A stretch of DNA of 64,000 bases from Tetraselmis striata (lineage: Eukaryota > Chlorophyta > Chlorodendrophyceae > Chlorodendrales > Chlorodendraceae). The notes below the pieces were generated by a model that saw only the letters and a program-made list of their open reading frames with translations, did no database searches and was not told the DNA's origin. Position numbers and translations under genes: made by a program. Positions 11,188 through 23,425 of the stretch are shown piece by piece. The first letter of the stretch is position 1. Each line of letters starts with the position of its first letter. Location of the stretch: the NCBI GenBank assembly GCA_006384855.1, contig VCJN01001983.1:89058-153057 (forward strand), in the 5' to 3' direction.

Positions 11188-13848
11188 ATTCCTCTTGTTC
11201 AGCTCACTGCCAGTTGTTGAAATTGGCGGCCGATTATTCTCTTTATTGGAGAAAAGAGTATTCTCCAATTTTCTCTTTTATCTTCTATGTTGGTCGCAAT
11301 CCATCTGTCAGATACAATTTTCGCCGTGTCTCATGGACACATGTTTCGCGCCGCCGAGTCTGATATTCTCTGCTATATTTGCGGCGTGTTATGAAACATT
11401 TCCAGATTTATACTTATGTGTAGTTCATACAGTCTTCCCTACTGGTCACGAGGGGTCAGAAACATCAAGATATCGCAAACCCAAATAAGCCCGGGTGCTG
11501 TTTTCTGTTGCTTGGTATTCTTTGCTGTGTCATAAGTTTCTTCCTTTTGTGATGCTCTAGTCGTTGGTTTCCTGGAGCATGAGCAACAGAACCACATACC
11601 ATGGATATGGGGGAGCTCAGGTGTGGTGCTGATCCTGGGCACGTGACCCCCCCCCCCCCCCCCCTTCCCCCCTCCCCGCCCTCTCTCCCCCAGGGTGAGG
11701 GCCTGAGCGGCGCCTCGGAGGACGAGGGGCGGCTGGTGAGCGACGGCGACGGCGACGGCGACAGCGCCGCGTCGCCGGGCAAGGCAGGCGCAGCTGGGGA
11801 GGGCGGCGCCGGCCTGAGCGAGCTCGAGCGTATGCGGGCGCTGATACGGGAGAAGATGTCCGGCCCGCTGCGCGTCCCGGGCTCGGGCCCCAACGGCTCC
11901 CCGGCGCGGCCCATGTACCGCGCGCCGCCGGCGCCGCAGTTCTCCACGCCGATCGTGGTGCAGGCGCCGCCGCCGCCGCCCAAGCGCAAGGCGCCGGAGG
12001 GGGGCGCTGCTGCCAAGGGGACGGCGGCGGCGGCGGCGGCGGCGGCGCCTGCGGGGGAAGCGGCGCCCGACGCGGCGGCCCCCAAGCAGCCCAAGCTGTT
12101 TGGGCGCGCGGCGGCGGAGCGCGCCAAGAAGATGGGACTGCTGCCGGAGAAGCGGCGGGAGGAGGGCGGCGCCGAGGGCGCCGGCGGTGGCGGCGGCAGC
12201 GGCGGCGGCGAGGAGAGCGGCGGCAAGAAGCGCGCGCGTGCGCCCATCGTCTTTGGCGCGGCCAAGGCTTCGGCGGAGGAGGACAAGCCGTTGGCCACGG
12301 CGACACCGGCGGCGTCGTTGGCGTCAGCGGCGCCGGTCAAGGCGGCGGCGCAGCCCAAGCCGGCGCAGCCCAAGCCCGAGGCCGAGAAGCGTGTGAAGGT
12401 GAGCCGCCCAACAGATGCCCCCCCCCCCCCCCCCCCCCTTTTCTCGCCCCCTTTCCTGTCACTGGTCGACCTGGGCGCTGGTCATCGGTGAGTGTGTGTG
12501 GTGTCCTCAGATGCGGTGACTGTTGAACAAGGAAAGTGGGCGTCAAACACCCGCACTTCTGAAGGGCATCATACATGATTATGCAAGTATGCCATGTAAA
12601 CCTCGGTATGTTTGGGGATGCACCGTAGTCGCGCTTTGGGGTTGCTACACATTATTCTCCTTAGGCTAATGTCGTGCATGTGGGGGTGGCCTCCTGCAAA
12701 CCTGCGGCATGTTCAGTGAGCTTTGCTCTGACCGCGCGATTGGCAACATTCTTGGGGCCCTCGGGGAAAGCGGAAAACTGCATTCCCCTGGGAATCTATC
12801 AAAAGTTCGCGACGAACGCCGCCGCGGGTCTCGCACTCGATGCTACCAAACAATTTATCATTTTCTCGACCCGCGAACCCAAATGAATGCTGCGGCAGGC
12901 GTGGTCGCACATCCCCCCCCCCCCCCCCCCCCCGCCCCTTCTTCCGCGCCCGGCAAGGAGAGGCGGCCACCCACTGACGTCACCGGACCGACTGGCCCGC
13001 TTGGTGTGCTTCCCCTTTGGCAGGCGCCAATCCCGCCGCCAACAGCCTCGGAGGGCAAGAAGCCCGCGCCCATCGTGTTCAACCCAGCAGCCGCCAAGGT
13101 GGCGGCCAAACCCGCAGCCGTGCCAGGGGCCAAGCCAGCAAGCCAAGCGGCAACACCGACCAAGCCGGCGGCTGCGGCAACGCCGACCAAGCCGGCGGCT
13201 GCGGCCGCCCCGGCTGCCGCCCCCAGGGCCGCGCCTGCTGCCAAGCCAGCGCCGGTGGCTGCGAAGGTGGGCGCTGCAGACCCCCGCCGTGCTCCACGCC
13301 TGTGCCTCGACAGCCTTTCCTGGCCCCATTCAACACCCTTACTTTGATGTATAAGCATGGTTACGGGCACACAGACACACACTGACATACACACATGCGC
13401 GCGCGTGTTGATGCTATGTGTGTATGTCTCGAGTGCTTTGGGGGGGGGGGGGGGGGGGGGGGGGGTGTTCAAGTGACTGACCGAGCTGCCCTGTGGACGT
13501 GCAGCCGGACCCGCTCCAGGCCGCGAAGGTCGCCACCCCCCAGGCTGCCACCCCCAAGACTGGGACCCCCAAGGCCACCATTCCGGGCGAGGGTCAAGCG
13601 CAGATGCTCTTCAACAAGTCCATGGAGGTCAGCATCCCCCCCCCCCTTCACCCCCCACAGACTGTTGTTGCTTCCCAGGCATTGCCTGACGCCGCTCGCC
13701 CCCTGCGCAGTTCGACTTCGACGAGGAGGGCGCCGACGGGGACACGGCCGCCGCGGGCGAGTTTGCGGGGCTGGACGAGCCGGCGGACGACGACGACTAC
13801 GAGCTTGTGGACGAGGAGCTGGATGACCTGGATGCGGCGTTCGACTGA
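10490..13848 (+). CDS. Two-CCCH zinc finger protein with acidic C terminus (ZC3H11A-like N terminus), six exons
   Basis: Exons at 10490-10567, 10697-10807, 11694-12398, 13024-13266, 13505-13627 and 13711-13848; all are phase 0 and give 465 aa. The N terminus has two C-x7-C-x5-C-x3-H fingers: C6/C14/C20/H24 (exon 1) and C40/C48/C54/H58 (exon 2). Tandem CCCH fingers at the extreme N terminus resemble ZC3H11A-type mRNA-export and RNA-binding proteins; this is inference. The middle is low-complexity Ala/Pro/Lys/Gly, with two copies of a KK(A/P)RAPIVF/KKPAPIVFN-like motif in exons 3 and 4. The last exon is strongly acidic (DDDDYELVDEELDDLDAAFD). Introns hold C-runs (10607-10642, 11647-11664, 12419-12438, 12914-12933), a G-run (13440-13465) and a CT microsatellite. 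Probably nuclear. The family call is firm for the CCCH fingers and tentative for the orthologue. Confidence 0.85.
11068..11180. repeat. CT microsatellite in intron 2 of the CCCH gene
   Basis: Roughly 110 bp of (CT)n with occasional GT and CC interruptions. It lies in an 886-bp intron and makes long spurious Ser/Leu frames. Confidence 0.95.
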
Positions 13849-14317
13849 TGCGCACCGCCCCACAGCCGGGCGGGCACCGTAGCGGCGGTCCAGGACGCCT
13901 TGGTCGTGGACCACGCGGACAGCTTCCTCGCCCCAGTTGCAGCCTAGAGGGGGGTGTTGGCGGCGGGTGGTTGAACACCCCCCAAAACCTCACCAACCCG
14001 CCGGCGCCACAGCGTTGTTGCCGCCGTGTGATCGAGGTCGCGGGGGCCGTACATCCGCCGCCGGGCCACCCGGGCACAGCGTGGTACACGGATGTTTACA
14101 CGCGCAACGGTGCCCGGCGTATCAAAATCGATGTCAAAATCAAAGAAAGCGCTCTCCCGTTTACCTCCGTTTATGTGTGAGCGCTCGTCCCACGAACGGC
14201 TCCCAACAAAACAGGGCCTATCAGCCGCGGCATCGCCCGCCCCCAGAGGCTGAGGGACTGTGTCAAGTGGGCCGCCTCGTCGTCCCAATGGGTCGGCGAG
14301 GATGGCGGCGGGCGGGG
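13849..14317. other. Convergent intergenic spacer
   Basis: Separates the 3' ends of the CCCH gene (+) and the ABHD18-like gene (-). No gene seen. It presumably holds both 3'UTRs. Confidence 0.6.
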
Positions 14318-15094
14318 TCAGCAGGCGCCCAGGCAGGCGTCTCCGGCGGGCACCGCGGCGGCGCTGCTCAGGCGGTCCAGGGAGTCGACGATGGCGCGCC
14401 GGAACGCCGGGGTGTGCAGCATGAAGGACACGACGTGGCCGCCCTTCACCTGCGCGGACCACGGTGTGTCATTAGCCGCATTTGCCGGGCACCACACCTC
14501 CGTCCCTGCGCCGTATCAGGCTGGTCGGCCTGTACACCTTCCTGCCCCGGTAGCATAACAAGGATCAGTTCGGTGATGGCATCAGTCATAGCTCTCTATG
14601 ACGATGACTTGAGCCTCGACGTTTCTTCGATGGCACAGTAAGGCAGCAGCATGCGGAATTAAAAGAGCGGTCATTCATCTCAGCAAGCGCATTACCAGTA
14701 ACATATCAATAACATTCAAATCGAACCATTGGATATTCTTAATGTTCCTCACTCAAATGGGGGGTATTGTACGCGAAATGGTCGGACTTTGTGACTTAGG
14801 ATGCTGCAATTTCCTCAACATTGAGGCCTTCCTGGGTCTCTAAAGTTACCGTGTCGCGTCTGTTAGGCAGCCAGTGCCAATAGTGAGCCAGCTGGCCACC
14901 GGAAGGGGGGGGGGGGGGGGGAGCTCACCCATCTGACCTCCGAGCCTGGCCAGTGCCGTTGCACCTCCAGAACCTGCGCCGGACACAAGGAACACAAATA
15001 ATGTACATGTGCGTTCATGTATACATATATATATACATACATACATATGTATAAATATATATATAAATAAATATTATATATAAATAAATAAATA

Positions 15095-15166
<72 letters not shown>

Positions 15167-18077
15167 AGAGAGAGAGGGAGAGAGAAACTTGCATAAATAT
15201 GTAGGTGGTTGAGGATTCTCTCTATCTGTAGTGATGCATACATATTCTTCCTAGTACAACAATAATAAAACAAGGAGTCGCTAATCATCATCCATAAAAT
15301 TCTCGCTGCCGGGAGAAGCCTCCCCCCCTCCCCTCCCCCCCCCCCCCCCCCCCCCCCCCCCCGGCCAAACGGAAGGAGGGCGTCGCGATTATCTCGGAGA
15401 GCGTTGAAATACAGAGAATGGGGCGTACCGACTTCGTCGAGACGTACGCGTCGGCGGTGGCGGCGACAATAATGGCGGCGTCGCAGCGGCGGGGGCGAGG
15501 GTAGCGCGTGACGTCCGTGTACGTCTCCAGCACGGTGGCGAGGCGCGCCGCGCCCACGGGGTCTACGCTCCGCGGCAGGCTCGTGACGTCCAGCTGGTGC
15601 CCGAGCTGGCTCGCCACAGCCCGGATGTAGTCGCAGTCGATGTCGTGCTCCGAGAGCGGCCCGAAGGCCGTCGCGCGGTTGAGCGCGCCCTCGCAGAAGG
15701 CGACGGCCGCGCTGCGCGGCGCGAGGTGCGGCGTCACCGACACCTCGTACGGGCTCAGGCCACCGATCATCGAGGCGTGAACGCCGCCCATGGAGAGCCC
15801 CGTGACACCTACCGGTATCGAGCAGGCAGCACCACACGGCCAGTCAACCAGTGCTTGCATATGGGCGAATGAATGCGGCCGCATACCACAGAGCGAGAGA
15901 GCGGACAAGCACATTATTACATGAATAATGCAACAATATAGCTCCACTACCCACCCCAACCACGTGTAGCAACCAAGTTACGCTGACATACAGATGGTAT
16001 ATTTAATACTCGACGTATGCGCCAACTTGAGTGAGAGACTGCGGGATGAATCGTCTTGAATGTGGGCCCCATGAAGATAGAGCCCCCATGGTTAGCACAG
16101 GTATATAGCCGTTTTCGTCGTTAAAATCCCGCATGCGAGTCATCAACATGCCTGCCGTAAAGACACGTGGGTTTCCGCATAGTTACTGATTGGACCCCTT
16201 GAGCCGGAGAAGAGAACTAATGATTTAGTTGTAAAAATACAACATTTTATTAGTTCGAAATGAATGAGAATACTTTTTTCAAATGAACCACGGAAAATTT
16301 GACGCGATGTCGGGAGACAGTTCGCCGTTTTTTTCACCCGTGGACAGCCCAAGTTTAATGAAATTAGCACGGTTTCCTGACCACAGTTGCATGCATAGCA
16401 CGGGCAGCCGGTTTCGATGGGTTCGAATGGAGGCACGGGACGAAAGAGAGGAAAGGGGGGTGGGCACCCAGCTTGCCATAGCCTTGCCGCCGTGCCCAGT
16501 GGAGCAGGCTCAGCCCCTCCATGATGGTGGTGCGCCCTAGCGCCAGCAGGTCCGCCACGTAGTGCAGGCGCGACCCCTGCTGCCCCGGCGGCCGCCGCGC
16601 GCCGTAGTAGGGGCTCTCTAGCGCGATGGTGGCGATGTTCTGCGCGCCGGCCCACGGGGCATACGAGCGGCAGTGCCTTAGCCTGCCTCGGGAGGTCGCG
16701 CCGCAACGTGAGGGCACATGGTGAAAGAGCAAGGCGCAGCCACGATGCGTTTTATCCGACATCCGGGTGTGGCAACAAGTAGCCCCCCCGGCATCCGACC
16801 CCCCCCCCCCCCCCCTGGCATCCAAGCCCAGTGGAACATGCCATGGAGGAGCCATGATTGGCAAGTGTCCTCTCCTGTCATCCTACAAACACATATGTAG
16901 CCGCCGCCAGCGTAGCCAAGCCCCGCACCTGCTGGACCAGCGGCAGCCCGATGTTGAGGCGGCGGCGGAAGTTGTGGTCGCCGGTGCCCGCAAGGTGCAG
17001 CACAAAGGCGGTGTCCGACCCCGCGTTGGTGGGCTGCACCAGTTGCACGCGTGCGACGTGGCTCTCTATGGGCAGCGCCGCCATCATGCGCTCCTCATAC
17101 GGCGTCTCGAAGATGCCCTGCCGGATGCCCCCCAGCCCAATTAGCACTTTGGTAGGATGCATCGCCCATTCAGGACTGCATGAATCGGAGGGGACATTCT
17201 GGTGCATGCAGTCCTCTTGGGAACGGGTCGGCAAGCGAGGAGCAGGAGAGGCATCAAGGGCGGCGCACCTCCAGACGCTCGTACGGCACCTCATTCAGCA
17301 CCCCTTCCCCAATCTTCGTCCATCGGATCTGCGGGGCAGCAGGCAAGGTCTCAGCGGGCAGGACGTGCCCCATTGCCCCACTCTGTGACGGGGCGGGGGG
17401 AGGAGGGGTCCGTAGGACGTTCACGCAGCGGCCATTCGATTATGATTAGATGTTCTATGAGCAACACAGAAGCAAAATTTTCATATGACGATGATTGAAG
17501 ACCAAAAAGCCAACAAACTGATGAAGAACCCCAGGGTGGAAAAGGTGCCCGAATGCGCTGCACATTCGGATAAGGTACAAAAAACGTGTTGCCGGCGTCC
17601 TCTACCCAGGGCCCACCCTGCATCATCGCAGCCATGCGCGGTGTAAGATTAGCTACCATATTTGATGACCCGAACGGGCTCTTAGTCGCTACCCCTGTGT
17701 GACAGCGACTCAGCGAGTGGCGTCGCGCACTATGGTTTTGTGATATTTTGAATTTGTCCACACGCTGAGTGTGGAGTTTTGTACTGCGACCCGCAGCCCG
17801 TTGTCGCTGCTTTCCCGGCAAAATTGGATGGGCTCGTGACCTGCAAGTCCGGCGGCTCCTGGCGGAAGCACTTCTCATCGGTCTCCCAGTTCACCGCGCG
17901 CAGGTTTCCCCAGCCCTTTGGGAAGAAGGGGTCCAGCGGGCCGAGGCCGTGGACGCAGGTGCTCCAGGCGTGGTCGATCGCCCGGGCGGCGCGCTCCGCC
18001 ACGGGCTCCAGAAAGCCCAACGGCCCCGCCGCCACCGCAAGTGGCAGCGACTTTAGGAGGGGTCCTAGAGCCGGCAT
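14318..18077 (-). CDS. ABHD18-family alpha/beta hydrolase, seven exons
   Basis: Minus-strand exons, in order: 18077-17841, 17328-17269, 17117-16929, 16639-16468, 15808-15429, 14973-14929 and 14449-14318. Every phase closes: 1215 nt, 404 aa. Landmarks of the ABHD18 (DUF2048) family appear in order: the N-terminal RGWG-like segment (FFPKGWGNL), HLAGTGDH (about residue 120), ALESPYYGARRP, the nucleophile elbow GLSMGG with Ser225 split off just after an intron, Asp339 in ATADAYVS and His366 in KGGHVVS. These give a complete candidate catalytic triad. The family is thought to be hydrolases acting on lipid-like substrates; the exact reaction of this protein is not known. The start ATG at 18077 precedes a hydrophobic stretch (LLKSLPLAVAAGPLGFL), which could be a membrane or targeting segment. 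Introns contain C/G runs and a long AT microsatellite. Confidence 0.88.
15090..15165. repeat. AT microsatellite in an intron of the ABHD18-like gene
   Basis: A (TA)n run of about 70 bp preceded by AAT/AAAT repeats and followed by a GA-rich stretch. Confidence 0.95.
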
Positions 18078-18654
18078 GGGCGACGGGGATAGGGCCTCGG
18101 CGCAAGCTACTTGTGCTGTGGACAAGAGAAGACGAGCGGCGCATTGGAGGCTCGGCAGTCGTGAACCTGGCGCCGCGAGCGCGAGAGCACCACATAGTAT
18201 GTTTATACACACATGAGTAGCAGACAGTGTAAATATACTAGTCGCTACCGAGATATGGCTACAACTACACAAGCAGCAGGTATTAGTCGCTTTGTGGTAA
18301 TACATATTATGTACGTGGCGGATTACATACAGATCGTATGCATACTACAGCTCGCATGAAGTAAGGATTACTCTCGTACGCGCCGCGCCCTGTCGGGCCG
18401 TCGATGAGATGAGCAGTATATATCTCATGCCATCATGCCCATAATACACCGAGCACCAGTACTGGTACGATCCTGTACGATACGATACGCACGACGATAC
18501 CTACACAGTATACGGCACAGGCCTGTACTGGTACCGTGTACTTCACAAGGAACGTCTGCTTTTGCCGAGGATGATTGCCAGGTCTGGTTATAGGTTGTGA
18601 TAATCAGGACTTTGCATATGCAAACAAGCTCACAGAGGGGGGTCGGGCGGGCTG
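18078..18654. other. Upstream of the ABHD18-like gene; GTAC-rich sequence, no gene
   Basis: 18440-18545 is unusually rich in GTAC and TACGA words and reads as a cryptic simple sequence. No ORF is convincing. It probably includes the promoter of the minus-strand gene. Confidence 0.4.
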
Positions 18655-18834
18655 TGGTGCGCTCTATGGAGCGTGCCACATCTAAGGAGAGGGGACCGCT
18701 CGGCCGCCGTAAAGGCAGGTGGTGGTCCTGGCCGCCCCCCGTAAACTTGCGTGAGGATACGTGCGCTATGCGGGCACCGTGCCGGGGCTGTCCCGTACGG
18801 CAGGAGAAGCCCCGCCATAAAATAGCCAGTTTAG
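18655..18834 (-). repeat. Diverged direct repeat of the DIRS-like element, left copy
   Basis: Aligns by eye with 22830-23010. Shared blocks include TGGAGCGTGCCACA, a GCCGCCGT(G/A)AA segment and GGGCTGTCCCG(C/T)AC. Overall divergence is substantial. Confidence 0.6.
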
Positions 18835-19720
18835 AACACTTTATCGCACCACGAACGTCTGGTTTGCCGACGAGAAAATCCTGGGAGCAACATGCCACAA
18901 AGGTCGCGGGTGGGACGAATGTGGAAGACGACGACAAGCAAGCGGAGGGGCGCGCCAACGGGAAGGCGCGGTCGAAAGTAGTACGGCAAGGAATGAAGAG
19001 GTCGGTCGTGGCGCGGCTTCCATAAGCGCATGTCGGAGCACATCTCCGAGAGGAGCGGATGCCAAGCTTTGTCAGGCCAGTAGGGGACGATGCCGATGGC
19101 AGCGGCATCACAAGACTCCAGTTTTTTTACAAGATTGCCGATAAGGTTCCAGGGGGGGGGGGGGGTCATCAGTTACGTTCGCATCGGCATCAATGTAGTG
19201 TTGGAGAGGTGCATGGCGTCGACCGACGGCCTCGAATCGCGGGTCACGCCAGCGGCCGTTGTAGCGGCGCAGCGGGAAGGTTCCAGACGTCCCGAAGCGG
19301 TCGATGGTGCAGGCGCCCCACCTATTAGTGAGCGATGCGAATCGACGCAGGTGGAATTGCGAGTCGTCGCAGTCAGTTTCGCGACCTAGGCGGTCAACCG
19401 AGCACCATATATTCGCCGCGTAACGGATGTAGCGCACGGACAGGGTATATAATACCATGCGCGCCCACGCGGTACCATGTATTACGCAGCTTAACCATGA
19501 GGCGCGGGGAGCGAGAGGTGAGGTCGGTGGGGAAGCCGACAACCGGGTGGTTGTCCTCGTAGTGCAGCAAACGGATGTGGCGGTATGTATAGTTGCCAAG
19601 CATGGGGACCAGGAAGGACTCTGTCGGTAGCCGAACCGGACGGCTTTGAGCTCTTTTAGTGTAATGTGCGCATAGCACATCACTTTCCGCGGTAACCCGT
19701 ACCGTATTGCAAAAAACCTC
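18835..19720 (-). pseudogene. RNase H and C-terminal domain of a DIRS-like polyprotein
   Basis: Frames on the minus strand carry HITLKELKAVRFGYR, an RNase H segment (LTSRSPRLMVKLRNTWY), then DRFGTSGTFPLRRYNGRWRD, matching the DRFAT..N..L.R(Y/F)NS.W.DP..EA motif typical of DIRS/PAT/Ngaro RNase H regions. A PPWNLI..LVKKL..... segment follows (19169 downward). The parts lie in at least three frames separated by indels, and a G-run (19152-19164) sits between two of them. Confidence 0.65.
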
Positions 19721-20949
19721 CAAAACAAATATCATGATATCCAATTTGACCCACTGGTACACATACATTGCCCTTGCAGTAGCAATAAAAAATGAAGACG
19801 CCCACGTCGCGCGGCCCATCGTCCATGCTCAATCCCCTACCCCGCGCCCACAACTTTCAACTTCCGAAACTAAAAACACCCGTGCCCCCAACAAGACCTC
19901 AACACGCTGCGATGGTAAGTGGGTAGCGACCGGCGCGGGAGCACATGCGGTTTGGTGCGGGATCTATGGGGAGCCCGCAGCAGCCATTCTGCGTGCCAAC
20001 CCACCCACCCAACTTCTCATGGATGCCGCTGGCTCGGTCGGACGAGTTAGGGAACATCGTAGAGTGTCAGGACCCTCGAATTGGAGTAAGCTAAGTTTCT
20101 GTCCAGGCATATTTTGCCCCAGTGGCGTATGTCGTCAGCAAAACGCGATTCTGCTATGGTGGGTGGTCTGAGAGTCAAAACCGATAGGCGCGACCGCCAC
20201 GGCGCCACCTACATCTCGGCCGCAGTCCCGGGACACCCACGGACTCCCAGCATCCGGCCACGACCGCCTCGGAGCCTCGAGGAGGGGTAGGGACGGGCCT
20301 ACTGAAAGGGCGGCAGTAGCAATAGCTACGTGGGCTAGCCAGCAACAACTCGGAAGAGAGAGGGGACCTAGTGAACTACCTCGATGGCGCGGCGGGGCGA
20401 TGGGGCACCCGCGCCAATACAGCGTTGCCCCATCGCGGACCGCGGTCCGGCCGATCCGCGATGAGGCAGCAGCGTGAAAGTGAGCCATGTGCACAACACT
20501 TGTGTGTTGGAGGGGTGGGGGTGTGGGCGGGTGGAGGCTAGATGAGCCGTTGCTAGTGCGTTTCATTAGGTGAAGTCGGGTGCATCCGACATGCAATTTA
20601 TTTGCCACGCGAATGGGGGAGGGGGTGGGAGAGCGGACGCCAACCTGCCGGCCGGTTGCTCCTATATATAGACCTACACACTGTCGCACCGGCGTCGCGT
20701 GGACGGCGGGTGAGCTGTGGCATGCTATCTGAGCCCATACATGCTTATCATCATGTGATGCGGTATTGCGCGGGGCTGTTGCTACCTTGTACTTTGCTTG
20801 TAGACTAGCTAGCGCGTCGCGCGCGGGTCGATAATTCGGGAATTATTCGCACCATGAATTGCAGACTACAGTACGGGTTATACAGCGGGAAGTGATGTGA
20901 ACGGTCATCGTCGTACCAAAAACCCCGAGCCTCACGGTATTCATTCAGA

Positions 20950-21850
20950 ACGGCGCCCCAACCGTACGACTAACTATAGACGTGCAATGAGCAACCGGTT
21001 TGGACAAGGCGGTGAATGGGATGGCCGTCGGGTGCGTGGGCATGCCCACCCACCATTGCATAATTGCATGTCGAGTTCGAGCTGGAGAGTAAGCTTCCTT
21101 GACGCGACTACCAGACCAAGAGTCACGAGTCTTGCGAACATCATGCAGCTCACGGAAGTAGAAATGTGCAAGGATGATGGCCAAGTAGCTAGAGAACCTG
21201 GCACTTGGCCAATTTGCGAGCATGCGGCCACTACTGGCAGTCGCGTTTTGCACGCTTGCTCATGCGTTTCGCCGTACGAGCAATGACGGCAAGCTTTTAG
21301 CGGGCTCACGAAGAGTAGGCGACCCTGACGTGTTAATTTCAAACCCCATGTGCACGAGCTTCGGGGTGGGCTCCCAAACACATATGTTGGGGTTACGCAA
21401 CATGCCATACCGCCCCGAGAGATGGCTACTTTCGATGTAGTCGCGCTTTTAGATGGCCTTAGCATGAGTCTGAGCTAGAAACCTGAAATCGCCCATGTAG
21501 GGCAACATATGCGCATGCCAAATCGGCGCCGGGGAACTTGTGTGCCGTTTGCTTCAGTCGGGGTACGACGCAGTGCCCTACGGAGGGTGTTTTTGAAGCG
21601 ATATAAAGTAGGAGTAAGGCGACAACGGCCATCATGAGAGAAGGCCAATTAATCGTTACCGAGTCGTGCCGCGGTAGTCAGCCGTGACAAAGCCCATATC
21701 ATGCATGTCCATCCGCAACATGTAATCCCTAGGGCGCGCCAAGTTAACGCAAATGCGATAGCGTCTCGAACGATATTTCGCGCATCTCACAGTAGAGGTA
21801 AAGAGGGCGGAGATCAATGAATGATGAGCCTCGATTTGTTCGCCTTTCAA
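20950..21850 (-). pseudogene. Reverse transcriptase fragments of the DIRS-like element
   Basis: The 21850-21656 frame contains NLARPRDYMLRMDMHDMGF, matching the RT motif with the first catalytic aspartate. Just downstream a shifted frame has a W-P-L-S-P-Y stretch matching the region after the substrate-contact motif. 21253-20945 carries an RT/RNase H connection segment with SW..S.....SPARTRHAIMQWW. All are broken by stops and frame changes. Confidence 0.55.
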
Positions 21851-22682
21851 TGCTTAGGTGCCAAGAACTGCGGCAACATACATGTATTACGGAGTAGCCT
21901 CGCTCCCATGCCCCAACGGCGGGGAAGCGAGCCAACTCGCCGTCCATCAATTTCAGCTCGGCCGGAATAGCATTCTCCGTAGCATTCGCCGGAATAGCAT
22001 TCTTCGTTCCACCCCTGATGGAACGAAGGGGGCGAGCCCGTCCAAAAATGGAACGCGTGATCCCGTTGAGAACACGGCAGTTCGCACCCGCGGATTGCGA
22101 GTAAGTTGCCGATATTACGACGGATGCAATGTATCATAAAGGGGGAATGATAAAGGGGCAGGGTACGTATGAATCGGCGTGATGGACGAGGCGGTCGCGA
22201 GAGGGGCGAGCAGAGCGCCATGTCGCTCTACTAGCGCTCTCCGAGTCGGCGTCGGGGTCAACGGTGCGCGGCACACTAGAAGTGCCGCGACGTAGTGGGA
22301 GTGGCCAAGTGCCACTAGGCGTTGGTTTGGCCATTGGCATTGTAGTGTCACTTTGTACTCGTATGTGCACTAGCCGACGGACATTCGCCGGCATGCGCCC
22401 CAATCAGAGCGCATCTCGGCACTACGCTGAGTAGGGGGTATGTAGTACAGATCGAGCCATGCCGCCCTGGGATGGGCAGCCATGAGTTTTAGTTGGTCGA
22501 AACTAGTCGAAGGGCTAGGCCCTAACTTGTCCCGTTGAGTGGGGAAGCGCTGCGGCTTCATCCTGTCCTCGCGACCATTGCATGGACGGGTAATCCGCAG
22601 TTTGTATGCAAGGTAGTAATCAGCGCGTCGCACGCGGCGCGCGTTCAGCAACCACAGAAACCCTAACTGTTTCTCCAGGGGG

Positions 22683-22685
<3 letters not shown>

Positions 22686-22713
<28 letters not shown>

Positions 22714-22727
22714 AGGGGGGGGGGGGC
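22686..22727. repeat. Long G-run
   Basis: About 40 bp of almost pure G inside the decayed DIRS-like element. Confidence 0.95.
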
Positions 22728-22829
22728 GAAATACGGCTACGATGATCACCGGACAGCATAATATAGTGCGATGGCGGCGGAAGACCGACACCCTACACGG
22801 CAAAATAGCCGCGACTTTACTTTATTTGT

Positions 22830-23010
22830 TGCGCTCGGTGGAGCGTGCCACAGCAAAGAAGAGTGGACCGGTCAGCCGCCGTGAAAGGTTCATGGGGGTC
22901 CTGGCCCGTCCCCATGAACATGCGCACACATTACGCGCGCTACACACATGACCGTGCCCCAGGGCTGTCCCGCACAGTGGGAGAAATCCCATAAACAAAT
23001 ATTTTTTTTT
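22830..23010 (-). repeat. Diverged direct repeat of the DIRS-like element, right copy
   Basis: Counterpart of 18655-18834. It ends in a short T-run at about 23001. Confidence 0.6.
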
Positions 23011-23054
23011 TAACAGCACAAGGATTCGTAGTCTCGTACGTCCAGAAAACCAGA

Positions 23055-23310
23055 GGTACATCCCTTGTCCGCTCGGTAGAGCGGTCGTCTCGTGTGCGAG
23101 AGGTACCGGGTTCGATTCCTGGCCGATGTATTTCGGCAATATCGGCCCGGCGTGTCCCGGGTTTACTCGGTTGATGCATTAGCCCTTCGGGGTTCGAATG
23201 AGGCAATGGTCTATGGGCTATGCCAGACCTACGACTGCAGTTGGCGCACGAGGTCAAGTGCTGGGGCGGCTTCGGCCGATGTCCCGGGGCGAACTTTACT
23301 TTACTTTTAC
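23055..23310 (+). mobile_element. tRNA-derived SINE, copy 1
   Basis: About 255 bp. The head looks like a tRNA: an A-box-like segment (CGCTCGGTAGAGCGG) and a B box (GGTTCGATTCC at 23109-23119). A non-tRNA body and an ACTTTACTTTACTTTTAC-type tail follow. The anticodon arm does not fold into a normal 5-bp stem with a 7-base loop, so this is a SINE head and not a tRNA gene. A second copy in opposite orientation lies 115 bp away. Confidence 0.7.
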
Positions 23311-23425
23311 CAGAAGTATATCCCAAATGATTTCACACGCTTCCCATTTAAAAATGCGTCAGGGACCGGTTATATGTTTGTGGATCTTCTCATGATTGGC
23401 AATTTATTAGTAGTTGCCATCATAA

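Larger units (their letters stand above)
18655..23010 (-). mobile_element. Decayed DIRS/PAT-like retroelement (RT and RNase H, no recombinase seen)
   Basis: Minus-strand fragments in several frames give, from 5' to 3', a possible Gag or leader region (22759-22130), reverse transcriptase pieces (about 21850-20950) and RNase H plus the conserved C-terminal region (about 19700-18835). The element is flanked by diverged direct repeats, 18655-18834 and 22830-23010. A long G-run (22686-22727) and a shorter one (19152-19164) interrupt coding. No tyrosine recombinase was found between the RNase H end and the 3' repeat, where only a few bases are left. Many stops and frameshifts make it a dead copy. 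Confidence 0.6.

Noticed and set aside
23055..23130. A functional tRNA gene
   Set aside because: A and B boxes are present, but the anticodon arm does not fold properly and the sequence continues into a repeated non-tRNA body; it fits a SINE head.
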